Assembly: GCA_049699975.1 (NCBI GenBank)
Contig: JBNAWB010000009.1
Span: 1 to 35,291, forward strand
Reading direction: 5' to 3'
DNA length: 35,291 nucleotides
Source of the DNA: CAZAGD01 sp049699975
GTDB taxonomy: Bacteria; Desulfobacterota; SM23-61
In this document: in pieces, positions 1-8,425 of the stretch
Numbering within the stretch: the stretch's first letter is position 1
Layout of the letters: every line of letters begins with the position of its first letter
The notes under the pieces: model-generated
What the model was told of the DNA's origin: nothing
What the model saw: the letters and a program-made list of their open reading frames with translations, nothing else
Database searches by the model: none
Translations under genes and position numbers: made by a program

Positions 1-33
1 CCGCAAAGGGCAGGCGGCTTAAAAATTTTGTAG

Positions 34-54
34 GGCAAGCCTTTATGGCTTGCC
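34..54. repeat. Short hairpin in leader of the permease operon
   Basis: Perfect 8-bp stem GGCAAGCC (34-41) and GGCTTGCC (47-54) with a 5-nt loop. It has no T-run, so it does not look like an intrinsic terminator. The adjoining text GTAGGGCAAG recurs inverted near 18246-18256 (CTTGCCCTAC), which suggests an intergenic dispersed repeat. Confidence 0.5.
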
Positions 55-93
55 GCATATAGCTGCATATGATAAATATTAAAAAGGTCGGTT

Positions 94-1068
94 ATGGGCA
101 TTTATCTTCTAAAAAGAATATTTTTGCTGATACCTCTTTTCATCGGCATAACTATCATCTCCTTTGCCGTCATTCATCTTGCTCCAGGTTCCCCAATCGA
201 TCTGGCTACGGACTTGAATCCCAAAGCTACGGCGGAAGTGAAAGCCAGAATGCGCGCCCTTTACGGCCTGGATAAGCCGCTCCATATCCAATATTGGAAT
301 TGGCTCAGCCGGCTGGTGGTCCTGGATTTTGGGCGCTCATTCTCTCAAGATGGGCGGCTGGTGATAGATAAAATTAAGGAGCGTCTGCCCGTGACCATCT
401 TTATCAACCTCACCTCCCTTTTCCTTATTTTGGCCGTAGCTATCCCCTTGGGAGTGCTCTCGGCGACTTATCGCCATTCTTTATTTGATAAAGCTACTAC
501 TGTTTTCGTCTTCATTGGATTCGCCATGCCTACTTTTTGGTTGGCTCTTTTATTAATGATCCTTTTCGGCGTCCATTTAGGCTGGCTACCCCTCTCGGGT
601 TTAAAATCTTTAAATTACGAATACCTTCCTCGGGCGGCCCAAATTTGGGATCGGATTAGTCATCTAATTTTGCCCATATTTATCTCGGCCTTTGGAGGAT
701 TGGCCGGCATGTCACGTTACATGCGCTCTAACATGCTGGAAGTAATCCGCCAGGATTATATAGTTGCGGCGCGGGCCAAAGGACTTTCTAATCGCCAAGT
801 AATCTTTAAGCATGCCTTGCGCAATGCCTTGCTGCCGGTAATTACTATCTTGGGACTATCCATTCCTGGATTAATAGGGGGAAGCGTAATCTTTGAGACC
901 ATTTTTGCCATTCCGGGCATGGGGCAACTTTTCTATGCCAGCGTCATGGCTCGAGATTACCCAACGATCATGGGTATGTTGGTTATAGGAGCCATCCTTA
1001 CCTTATTGGGAAATCTAATTGCCGATGTAAGCTATGCCCTGGCTGATCCACGCATCCGATCGCTATGA
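94..1068 (+). CDS. ABC transporter permease, DppB/OppB type
   Basis: This is one of two inner-membrane permease subunits of a peptide/nickel-type ABC importer. It has 324 residues, the usual length. The first membrane helix spans about residues 7-29, and a periplasmic stretch that is characteristic of DppB-type subunits follows (about 30-100). The cytoplasmic EAA loop that contacts the ATPase is at about 221-248 (DYIVAARAKGLSNRQVIFKH then ALRNALLP). The C-terminus LADPRIR is typical. The ATG at 94 is preceded by AAAGGT at 5 nt spacing. The stop overlaps the start of the partner permease by ATGA, so the two are translationally coupled. Substrate (peptide, nickel, sugar oligomer) cannot be read from the permease; the binding protein and ATPases must lie outside the window or elsewhere. 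Confidence 0.93.
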   Translation: MGIYLLKRIFLLIPLFIGITIISFAVIHLAPGSPIDLATDLNPKATAEVKARMRALYGLDKPLHIQYWNWLSRLVVLDFGRSFSQDGRLVIDKIKERLPVTIFINLTSLFLILAVAIPLGVLSATYRHSLFDKATTVFVFIGFAMPTFWLALLLMILFGVHLGWLPLSGLKSLNYEYLPRAAQIWDRISHLILPIFISAFGGLAGMSRYMRSNMLEVIRQDYIVAARAKGLSNRQVIFKHALRNALLPVITILGLSIPGLIGGSVIFETIFAIPGMGQLFYASVMARDYPTIMGMLVIGAILTLLGNLIADVSYALADPRIRSL

Positions 1069-1943
1069 AGAACACAAGCGTTAAATATAAAAACTTTACC
1101 AAGGGCGAGAAATTATCCCGCCTCTTTTGGAAGAGGTTCCGAAAGAATAAATTAGCTCTTTCCGGGGCGCTTATGGTCATTTTTCTTTTTGGGGTAGCTA
1201 TTTTCGCTCCCTGGTTAGCCCCTTACGATCCCGGGCAGATAAATGTCAAAAAAATATTAGAAGGCCCATCAAGGGAGCATCCCTTTGGAACTGACCAACT
1301 TGGCCGTGATGTCTTAAGCCGGATGATCTATGGCTCGCGGATTTCCCTTTTAGTAGGATTTGTTTCCGTAGGCATTGCTTGTCTCGTTGGCGTCCTCTTG
1401 GGCGCGTTGGCGGGTTATTATGGCCATTGGGTGGATAACTTGATAATGCGCTTTGTGGATATTATGCTTTGCTTTCCGACCTTTTTTTTAATCTTGGCGG
1501 TCATTGCCTTTTTGGAACCGAGTATTTGGAATATCATGATCGTCATTGGCCTTACCGGATGGATGAGCGTAGCCCGACTGGTGCGGGCTGAATTTCTTTC
1601 TTTAAAAGAACGGGATTTTACCCTAGCCGAAAAGGCCTTGGGAGCCAAAGACTGGCGGATTATATTTCAGCATATTTTGCCTAATGCTCTGGCCCCTGTT
1701 TTGGTAGCTGCTACCTTGGGGGTTGCCGGAGCTATTCTCACTGAGTCGGCTTTGAGTTTCTTGGGTATAGGTGTGCAACCTCCTACACCCAGTTGGGGTA
1801 ATATCCTTACGGCTGGAAAAGACAACATCCAAATTGCTTGGTGGCTTTCTCTATTTCCTGGCTTAGCTATTCTACTTACGGTGATGGCTTACAATCTTTT
1901 AGGAGAGGGAATTCGTGATGCCATTGATCCGCGATTGAAGTAA
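1065..1943 (+). CDS. ABC transporter permease, DppC/OppC type
   Basis: This is the second permease of the same importer (292 residues). The N-terminal cytoplasmic segment with FWKRFRKNKLALSGA leads into the first helix at about 31-50. The family motif HPFGTDQLGRDVLSRMIYGS lies at about 72-91. The EAA loop is at about 183-211 (RDFTLAEKALGAKDWRIIFQ...LPNALAP). The block ESALSFLGIGVQPPTPSWG follows at about 227-245, and the protein ends IDPRLK. It starts 4 nt before the stop of the upstream permease. No ATPase gene follows; the next gene is a dihydrolipoyl dehydrogenase, so the ATPases were either upstream of the window or are shared with another system. Confidence 0.93.
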   Translation: MKNTSVKYKNFTKGEKLSRLFWKRFRKNKLALSGALMVIFLFGVAIFAPWLAPYDPGQINVKKILEGPSREHPFGTDQLGRDVLSRMIYGSRISLLVGFVSVGIACLVGVLLGALAGYYGHWVDNLIMRFVDIMLCFPTFFLILAVIAFLEPSIWNIMIVIGLTGWMSVARLVRAEFLSLKERDFTLAEKALGAKDWRIIFQHILPNALAPVLVAATLGVAGAILTESALSFLGIGVQPPTPSWGNILTAGKDNIQIAWWLSLFPGLAILLTVMAYNLLGEGIRDAIDPRLK

Positions 1944-1971
1944 AAAAAGCCAGCTAAGGTAAGGAGAAACG

Positions 1972-3396
1972 ATGGAAGAAAAAGAAATAGTCATCATAGG
2001 CGGCGGCCCTGGGGGATACGTAGCGGCCATTAGGTCAGCCCAATTAGGATGCCGCGTCACTCTGATTGAAAAGGAAGAATTAGGGGGAACATGCCTAAAC
2101 TGGGGATGTATTCCCACGAAAGCGTTGCTGCGGGGGGTGGAAATCTTAGAAAATTTGCGTCACGCTGCCGAATTCGGTATTCAAATGGGAGAAGTGAAAA
2201 TAGACTTTTTAAAATTAATGGCCCGTAAAGATAGAGCAGTAAAGACCATAGTTTCTGGGGTTACTAATTTGCTGAAAACATGGGGCGTGGAGGTTATCAA
2301 AGGGAAAGCCTCTTTGCTCTCCCCTAAGGAAATTGAGGTATTTGATCAGCAAGGAGAAAAAAGGAAGATCTTGGCCAAGAAACTAATCCTGGCGCCAGGC
2401 TCTATTCCGGCTGAGCTCCCTTTTCCGGGGAGAAATCTCTCTAAGGTAATTGACAGCCAGGGCGCTCTACAATTAAAAAGGATTCCCCATTCCATAGTAA
2501 TTATTGGCGCTGGGCCCATAGGCTTAGAATTTGGAACTATCTTTACGGCCTTAGGGAGTAAAGTGACGATTATAGAAATGAGGCCGCAGATTCTTCCGCA
2601 GGAAGACGAAGAAATCGCTTCTGCTCTGGAGCGGATCCTGAAGAGGAATTCCATGCAGATAAACCTGAATTGCTTGGTAAAAGAGATTAGCGAGAGTCAA
2701 GAGGGTGCTAAAGAAGTAAGGGCTATTCTTAATAATAGAGAAGAAAAATTATTTACCGGAGAGTATGTCTTGATTGCCGGTGGACGGCAGCCTAATCTGG
2801 AGGAATTGGGAGTGGAAAAGGCGGGGATTAAAGTAGGGCCTAAGGGAATAGAGGTGAACGAAAAGATGGAGACAAATATCCCGGGCATCTATGCCGTTGG
2901 CGATGTCACTGGCCAAATTCTTCTTGCCCACTTCGCCATGGCCCAAGGGGTTGCGGCCGCAGAAAATGCCGTTGGGCGAGAGGTCACCCTCAAACCCCGG
3001 GTAGTACCGCGATGTATTTATACCCTTCCCGAAGTAGCGGCCGTAGGCCTGACCGAGGAGGAGGCTAAGAAAGCAGGATACGATCTGAAAATTGGCCATT
3101 ATCCATTTGCGGCTAACGGTAAGGCAACCGCCATGGGCGAAAGAAATGGATTCGTCAAGGTTATTGCCGAGAAGAAATACGGCGAAGTCTTGGGCATTCA
3201 TATCTTGGGGCCGCAAGCTACCGATTTAATCGGCGAGGCTATTTTAGCCATGCGGCTGGAGGCCACAGCCCAGGATATAGCCCATACCATCCACCCGCAT
3301 CCGACTCTTAGCGAAGCATTAATGGAAGCAGCCTTGGACGTAAATGGGGAAGCTCGGCATTTGCCACCCCCTAAAAAGACTAAGTTCAATTTTTAG
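1972..3396 (+). CDS. lpdA: Dihydrolipoyl dehydrogenase
   Basis: This flavoprotein reoxidises dihydrolipoamide of 2-oxoacid dehydrogenase or glycine cleavage complexes with NAD+. It has 474 residues, the normal length. The N-terminal FAD fold is IVIIGGGPGGYVAA. The redox-active disulfide is in GGTCLNWGCIPTK (Cys41 and Cys46). The NAD fold is IVIIGAGPIGLEFG, and a second FAD contact is IYAVGDV. The catalytic His-Glu pair of the dimer interface is His443 and Glu448 in HPHPTLSEA. It begins 28 nt after the permease operon with AAGGAG as ribosome binding site. No E1 or E2 component, GcvH or lipoyl protein is nearby. It sits instead beside an old-yellow-enzyme reductase, so its physiological partner is unclear. 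There is no N-terminal lipoyl domain. Confidence 0.93.
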   Translation: MEEKEIVIIGGGPGGYVAAIRSAQLGCRVTLIEKEELGGTCLNWGCIPTKALLRGVEILENLRHAAEFGIQMGEVKIDFLKLMARKDRAVKTIVSGVTNLLKTWGVEVIKGKASLLSPKEIEVFDQQGEKRKILAKKLILAPGSIPAELPFPGRNLSKVIDSQGALQLKRIPHSIVIIGAGPIGLEFGTIFTALGSKVTIIEMRPQILPQEDEEIASALERILKRNSMQINLNCLVKEISESQEGAKEVRAILNNREEKLFTGEYVLIAGGRQPNLEELGVEKAGIKVGPKGIEVNEKMETNIPGIYAVGDVTGQILLAHFAMAQGVAAAENAVGREVTLKPRVVPRCIYTLPEVAAVGLTEEEAKKAGYDLKIGHYPFAANGKATAMGERNGFVKVIAEKKYGEVLGIHILGPQATDLIGEAILAMRLEATAQDIAHTIHPHPTLSEALMEAALDVNGEARHLPPPKKTKFNF

Positions 3397-3407
3397 AAAG
3401 GATCAAT

Positions 3408-5321
3408 ATGGATTTTTTATTAATGCAACCATACCGCTTAAAAAATTTGCCCTTACGAAATCGCCTAGTCATGGCCCCTATGCTCTCCCGGCTTTGCTAT
3501 CCGGATGGCGTAGTTTCTCCGCAGCTTATAGATTATTATGCTGCCCGGGCCAAAGGTGGGGTAGGGCTAATAATAGTCGAGTATTGTTATATTGATCAGA
3601 AAGAAAGTAAGGCCAACCAAGGCCAATTAGGAGTATATAGTGATCAACTTATTCCTGGCCTGGCTGATCTCACGGAAGCCATTCAAGAATGGGGAGCTAA
3701 GGTTATTTTACAAATTTGCCATGCAGGCCGCAGCACCTCGGCCAAGATTATGGGGCGGCAACCAATAGCCCCTTCAGCCATGCCCAGCTATACAGGAGAA
3801 ATGGCCCGGGAGATGACCTTAACGGAGATAGAGCAGATCCAAGATGCGTTTGCGGAAGCGGCTCGGCGAGCTAAAACTGCTGGCTTCGATGGGGTGGAAT
3901 TGCATGGCACCCATGGCTACCTTCTGGCTCAATTTTTATCCCCTTATACTAATCGCCGCCAAGATATTTATGGACAGGATCGGAGGCTTTTTGCCTTACA
4001 GACCTTAGAAAAAGTACGCTCTAAAGTGGGCAATGACTATTTAATAGGATACCGCCTTAGTGCCGAGGAATTTGTCCCCGGCGGGATTACCTTAGAAGAA
4101 GCGCAGAGATTCGCCTGCAGATTAGAAGAAAAAGGAATCGATTATATCCACGTCTCCGCCGGCCTGATCGAAAATGGGGAGCATTTCGTTATCCCCATGT
4201 ATTTCCCCAAAGGCTACCTCCTTCATTTAGCCGAAGGGATTAAGCAGAAGGTAAGGGTTCCTGTTATAGGCGTCGGGGCGGTTCATGATCCCTATTTAGC
4301 TGAAGAAGCTCTCCAAAAGGGCCAGGCGGATTTAATAGCTATGGGGCGAGCATTGCTTGCCGATCCAGATTTACCCAATAAAATTAAGAACGGCTGCCTG
4401 GCGGAAATTCGTCCTTGTCTGCGTTGTAATGAAGGATGCAGCAGCCGGGTGCGCCAGAGCAAGACCCAGCGATGCGCAGTGAATGCCGAAGTAGGCCGGG
4501 AAAGGCAGTTACGTCTTCATCCCGCTGTTCGCCCCAAGAGAGTTTGTGTCATCGGCGGGGGCCCAGCCGGTTTAGAAGCGGCCCGGGTTTTGGCCCAACG
4601 GGGGCACCAGGTGATCTTAATAGAAAAAGAAGAGGAGTTAGGTGGACTTCTCCGCTATGCTTCTATCCCTGATTTCAAAGCTGAATTGCGCAGCTTGCGC
4701 CAATATTTACAAAAGCAAATTCAGAAATTAAGCGTAGGAGTCTTGCTCAGTTGCGCAGCCACTCCAGAATTAATTAGCAATCTTTCTCCGGAGGCCGTGG
4801 TTTTAGCTACAGGCTCCACGATGGCGCTCCCCGACATTCCGGGCAGCAATAAACCCTGGGTGGCCACAGCCTTAGATTTTCTGGCGGGCAAATACAAGCC
4901 TGGACAAAGAGTTTTAGTAGCTGGAGGAGCAGCCATGGGTTGTGAATTAGCCTTGCACCTATCCGCCCAGGGTAAGGAAGTAACCTTGGTAGAGATGTTA
5001 CCCCATTTGGCTCAGGACTTAGAACTTCGCTCGCGGCAAGCTCTGCTGCATTTATTAAAAGAAGGCAAAGTGGTGATAATGGCAGGTTGGAAACTGATGC
5101 GTATAGAACAAGGAGAAGTATGGCTCCAAGGGCCGAACCAGGAACATAAACGTTGGCCAACAGATTCGGTAATTCTAGCTCTTGGTCTTACCTCCAATCA
5201 GGAATTGCTTAAGCCTTTGCAAGAAAAAATTTCCCCAATTTATATTATCGGGGATTGTCTCCAACCCAGAAAGATTTATCAAGCAATTCATGAAGGAGCT
5301 TTTGTCGGCAGAGTGATTTAA
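3408..5321 (+). CDS. NADH:flavin oxidoreductase / 2,4-dienoyl-CoA reductase family protein
   Basis: Three-part flavoprotein of the FadH/BaiCD/enoate-reductase class, 637 residues. Residues about 5-330 form an old-yellow-enzyme TIM barrel with FMN (RLVMAPM near the start, HGTHGYLLAQFLSPYTNRR at about 166-184, YGQD after it). Four cysteines at 337, 340, 344 and 356 (CLRCNEGC then C) match the 4Fe-4S site of this family. From about 378 comes an FAD/NAD(P) domain with VCVIGGGPAGLEAA and a second nucleotide fold VLVAGGAAMGCELA. Electrons should pass NAD(P)H, FAD, FeS, FMN to an enoyl-type substrate. Next to an acyl-CoA dehydrogenase-type gene, a dienoyl-CoA or other enoate is plausible; this is inference. 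It starts 11 nt after lpdA, with AAAGGA as ribosome binding site. Confidence 0.88.
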   Translation: MDFLLMQPYRLKNLPLRNRLVMAPMLSRLCYPDGVVSPQLIDYYAARAKGGVGLIIVEYCYIDQKESKANQGQLGVYSDQLIPGLADLTEAIQEWGAKVILQICHAGRSTSAKIMGRQPIAPSAMPSYTGEMAREMTLTEIEQIQDAFAEAARRAKTAGFDGVELHGTHGYLLAQFLSPYTNRRQDIYGQDRRLFALQTLEKVRSKVGNDYLIGYRLSAEEFVPGGITLEEAQRFACRLEEKGIDYIHVSAGLIENGEHFVIPMYFPKGYLLHLAEGIKQKVRVPVIGVGAVHDPYLAEEALQKGQADLIAMGRALLADPDLPNKIKNGCLAEIRPCLRCNEGCSSRVRQSKTQRCAVNAEVGRERQLRLHPAVRPKRVCVIGGGPAGLEAARVLAQRGHQVILIEKEEELGGLLRYASIPDFKAELRSLRQYLQKQIQKLSVGVLLSCAATPELISNLSPEAVVLATGSTMALPDIPGSNKPWVATALDFLAGKYKPGQRVLVAGGAAMGCELALHLSAQGKEVTLVEMLPHLAQDLELRSRQALLHLLKEGKVVIMAGWKLMRIEQGEVWLQGPNQEHKRWPTDSVILALGLTSNQELLKPLQEKISPIYIIGDCLQPRKIYQAIHEGAFVGRVI

Positions 5322-5384
5322 GTTATAATAAATTATTAACTCCTTTTCGGTAAAAGGGTAAGGGAAGATTATAAAGGAGGAAAA

Positions 5385-6329
5385 ATGCCGGAGATAAAAA
5401 ATGTTACGATCGTTGGCGCGGGCACCATGGGTCATTCCTTGGCGCAGGCTTTTGCCCAGGGTGGATATCAAGTCTGGCTGCATGATATAAAAGAGGAGAT
5501 TCTGCAGAAAGCGAAGCGATTAATTTCGGCCAATCTGCAGACCCTTGTGGATCTTGGATTGCTCCGGGAAGATCCCCTTTCCGTTCTGAGTCGAGTCCAG
5601 ACAACCACGAATATTAAAGAAGCTGCCCAGCAAGCTGATTTTGTAATAGAGGCCATTATCGAAGATGAAACTGCTAAGAAGGAAATGTTCAAAATTTTGG
5701 ATGAAGCCTGTCCGCCCTATGCTATTTTAGCCAGCAACACCTCCTATTTAGATATCTTTAAATTTGTAGAAACAAAAAGACCGGGCCAGGTGCTTATTAC
5801 ACACTGGTTTGCTCCGCCCCATATCGTCCCTTTAGTAGAAATAGTTCGGGGCCCGGAGACCTCCCCGGAGACGGTAGATACCGTCAAAAGTTTGCTTTTG
5901 AAACTCGGCAAAACTCCCATCGTCATTTCGAAGTTCCTTCCGGGATTCATTGCTAATCGTATGCAGAGTGCTTTAGGGAATGAAGTTCTCTTCCTTCTGG
6001 ACCACGGTTATGCTACCCCAGAAGACATAGATTTGGCGACCAAGGCAAGTTTTGGTCTCCGGATCCCCATCTTAGGCGTAGTTAAACGTATGGATTTTAC
6101 CGGCTTAGATTTAACCCAGAAAGTACTCCAGAATGCCGCCTATAAAGTGCCGCCCCAGAGGAATAGATCAGAAGTTGTCGACCGCTTAGTAGCCCAAGGG
6201 AACTTAGGGGTGAAAACAGGAAAAGGATTCTACGATTATGGCGGCCGTTCTCCAGAAGAGATTATGCGCGAGCGGGACATAAAATTAATAAAGTTATACG
6301 AGTTCCTAAAACAATTAGGTGAGTTATAA
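5385..6329 (+). CDS. 3-hydroxyacyl-CoA dehydrogenase family protein
   Basis: NAD-dependent dehydrogenase of 314 residues with a Rossmann fold (VTIVGAGTMG, glycines at 11-16, acidic HDIKEE after strand 2) and a helical C-terminal domain. ASNTSYLDI at about 116-124 is the usual catalytic-Ser/Asn region. The catalytic His is probably H140 in THWFAPPHIVPLVEIV, with E152 pairing with it. The classic family text is HFFNPP; here Trp replaces the first Phe and Ala the Asn. The substrate may therefore be something other than a straight-chain 3-hydroxyacyl-CoA, as in carnitine or gulonate dehydrogenases. A strong ribosome binding site AAAGGAGG precedes the ATG. It lies 63 nt after the dienoyl-reductase-like gene, so the two may share a transcript. 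Confidence 0.85.
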   Translation: MPEIKNVTIVGAGTMGHSLAQAFAQGGYQVWLHDIKEEILQKAKRLISANLQTLVDLGLLREDPLSVLSRVQTTTNIKEAAQQADFVIEAIIEDETAKKEMFKILDEACPPYAILASNTSYLDIFKFVETKRPGQVLITHWFAPPHIVPLVEIVRGPETSPETVDTVKSLLLKLGKTPIVISKFLPGFIANRMQSALGNEVLFLLDHGYATPEDIDLATKASFGLRIPILGVVKRMDFTGLDLTQKVLQNAAYKVPPQRNRSEVVDRLVAQGNLGVKTGKGFYDYGGRSPEEIMRERDIKLIKLYEFLKQLGEL

Positions 6330-6350
6330 ATAGAGAGGGCGGAATTGGAG

Positions 6351-7724
6351 ATGCTCGTTGATTCGCATGCCCATTTAGAGATGAAAGATTTTGATAAAGA
6401 CCGGGAACGCGTCATTGCCCGGGCACAAGAAGCAGGGGTAAAATACATCATTACCGTGGCTACTAATATTCCGGATACTTTTAAAGCCCTAGAGATTGCT
6501 CACAAAAATGCCGGCGTGTTTGTGGCTTTGGGAATCCATCCCCATGAGGCTAAAGAAATAAAAGAAGAAGATTTTGCGGAATTGCGCCGCTTAGCCCAAG
6601 AAGAAAAGGTCGTCGCTTTTGGGGAGATTGGCTTGGATTTTTATCGGCAACATTCACCCCGCGAGATTCAATTACGCAGATTTCGAGAGCTCTTACGCTT
6701 GGCTCAAGAATTAACTTTACCGATTATTATTCATGCCCGGGAAGCTGAAAAAGAAATTTTAAATATTTTGCGGCAAGAAGCTAATGGACAGTGGCGAGGT
6801 GTTTTCCATTGTTTTTCGGGCGATTTAGCCATGGCCCAACAGGTTATCCAAATGGGCTTTTTTATATCTATTCCGGGCACAATCACTTTTAAAAAATCTT
6901 TGCCGCAGCAAGAAGTGGTGCAGAAGATACCGCTGGAAAGGATCCTTTTAGAAACAGATGCACCTTTTTTAGCTCCCGAACCTTATCGGGGGAAAAGAAA
7001 TGAACCAGCGTACGTGCGCTTTACGGCCGAGAAAATTGCTCAACTTAAGGGCTTAAGCTTGGCCGACGTGGCCCGGATTACTTCTTTAAATGCCCGTCTG
7101 CTTTTCGGCGTCGGCGAGGATATCCCTAAAGGAAAGATAGCCTATCCTATCCGTAATTCTCTATATCTCAACCTTACGAACCGGTGTTCTAACCGCTGTA
7201 CCTTCTGTGCCAAGAATAAATCTTTTATCGTCAAAGGACACGATCTCCAACTGGAGCGGGAGCCAGATGCCCAAGAGCTAATTGCTGCCGTGGGTGATCC
7301 CCAAAAATATCAAGAAATTGTTTTCTGCGGTTTTGGTGAACCTCTCTTGCGGTTAGACACGGTAAAGATGGTAGCTGCCGAGCTGAAGAAGAAAGGAGCG
7401 CGCATCCGCATTGATACTGATGGCCAGGCTAATTTAGTATATGGGCGAAATATCTTACCCGAGTTAAAAGGTTTGGTGGATGCTATCTCCATCAGTTTAA
7501 ATGCTGAAAGTGCCGAGAAATACCACCGGCTCTGTAGATCGCCTTTCGGAGAAGAGGGGTATCGAGGTATATTAGAGTTTATTCGCCAGGCTAAGAAAGT
7601 AATTCCGGAGGTAATTGCTACGGTTATAGACATGCCGGGAGTGGATGTGCCGGCCTGCCGGAAAATTGCCGAAGAAGAGTTAGGGGTAAAATTTAAAGTT
7701 CGCGCTTTTGATGAGGTGGGATAA
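6351..7724 (+). CDS. TatD family hydrolase fused to a radical SAM domain
   Basis: Residues 1-258 are a complete TatD-type metal-dependent hydrolase. The metal ligands are HxH (DSHAHL, His7/His9), GEIGLDFYR (Glu92), His128 (IIIHAR), His153 (VFHCFSGD) and Asp203 (LLETDAPFLAP). Residues about 265-457 form a short radical SAM domain with CSNRCTFC (Cys279, Cys283, Cys286) for the 4Fe-4S/SAM cluster, followed by FCGFGEPLLRL as the glycine-rich SAM contact. I recall a TatD-linked radical SAM family that is normally found adjacent or fused; here the two are one reading frame. I chose ATG at 6351 (GAGAGGGCGG upstream) over a TTG 6 nt earlier. The reaction of the radical SAM half is unknown. There is no SPASM-like cysteine cluster at the C-terminus. 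Confidence 0.88.
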   Translation: MLVDSHAHLEMKDFDKDRERVIARAQEAGVKYIITVATNIPDTFKALEIAHKNAGVFVALGIHPHEAKEIKEEDFAELRRLAQEEKVVAFGEIGLDFYRQHSPREIQLRRFRELLRLAQELTLPIIIHAREAEKEILNILRQEANGQWRGVFHCFSGDLAMAQQVIQMGFFISIPGTITFKKSLPQQEVVQKIPLERILLETDAPFLAPEPYRGKRNEPAYVRFTAEKIAQLKGLSLADVARITSLNARLLFGVGEDIPKGKIAYPIRNSLYLNLTNRCSNRCTFCAKNKSFIVKGHDLQLEREPDAQELIAAVGDPQKYQEIVFCGFGEPLLRLDTVKMVAAELKKKGARIRIDTDGQANLVYGRNILPELKGLVDAISISLNAESAEKYHRLCRSPFGEEGYRGILEFIRQAKKVIPEVIATVIDMPGVDVPACRKIAEEELGVKFKVRAFDEVG

Positions 7725-7725
7725 G

Positions 7726-8406
7726 ATGAAATTCATATGGATAGTTATAGCAATAATTTTATTAGGGCTAAGCCCAGGATTTTCGGCTGAAAAAGAGGTT
7801 TTGTTAGTGGATCGCTTTGAGGGGGGAGTTGATGAAAAAGGACTTCCTCAAGGATGGTCTTTAGAAAAAGAACCTAGTCAGAACTCTAAGATCGCTATCA
7901 AAAAAGAAAAAGGAACTAACTTTCTCCATCTGCTTTCGGTTAATGATACTTTTGGTTTGAAAAAAGAGATTTCTTTTGATATCCGTAAATATCCTTATTT
8001 ATTTTGGCGCTGGCGGGCAACTGTTTTACCTAAAGGAGGAGATATTAGGAAGCGGGAAACAGATGATCAAGCAGGACAAATCTATGTAATCTTCCCCAAG
8101 TTTCCAGCCATGGTTAACTCCAGGTCTGTAGGCTATATTTGGGATACGCAGGCCCCAGTGGGGTTTTCGGGAATAAGTACAGCATATAGTAAGATGCGCT
8201 ATGTTGTTCTGCAAAGCGGCCCTACCAAGTTAAACCAATGGGTAGCAGAGTCGCGAAATGTTTATGAAGATTATAAGAAGCTTTTTAATGAAGAACCTCC
8301 CTTAGTGGGCACTATATTAATTTATATAAACTCTCAACATACCAAAAGTTCTGCGGCCTGCGACTATATGGATATCTATTTCTCGTCGATTCGGCCTGCA
8401 GATTAA
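7726..8406 (+). CDS. Secreted DUF3047 family protein
   Basis: 226-residue exported protein of unknown function. The N-terminus MKFIWIVIAIILLGLSPGFS is a signal peptide, with cleavage likely just after GFSA. The mature part carries the family text FWRWRA, a DDQAGQIYVIF segment, SVGYIWDTQAPVG and a C-terminal acidic/aromatic YMDIYFS. DUF3047 proteins are small predicted periplasmic beta-sandwich proteins with no known activity. The ATG at 7726 lies 1 nt after the TatD-radical SAM stop, and the GAGGTGGG that ends that gene serves as ribosome binding site. An in-frame ATG at 7711 exists but would place Arg-Trp-Asp-Lys ahead of the signal peptide and is less likely. The tight coupling suggests co-expression with the preceding gene. 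Confidence 0.8.
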   Translation: MKFIWIVIAIILLGLSPGFSAEKEVLLVDRFEGGVDEKGLPQGWSLEKEPSQNSKIAIKKEKGTNFLHLLSVNDTFGLKKEISFDIRKYPYLFWRWRATVLPKGGDIRKRETDDQAGQIYVIFPKFPAMVNSRSVGYIWDTQAPVGFSGISTAYSKMRYVVLQSGPTKLNQWVAESRNVYEDYKKLFNEEPPLVGTILIYINSQHTKSSAACDYMDIYFSSIRPAD

Positions 8407-8425
8407 GCCTTTGCGCTTGCTGAAT

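Noticed and set aside
34..54. Riboswitch or terminator before the ABC permease genes
   Set aside because: It is only a simple 8-bp hairpin without conserved riboswitch sequence or T-run.
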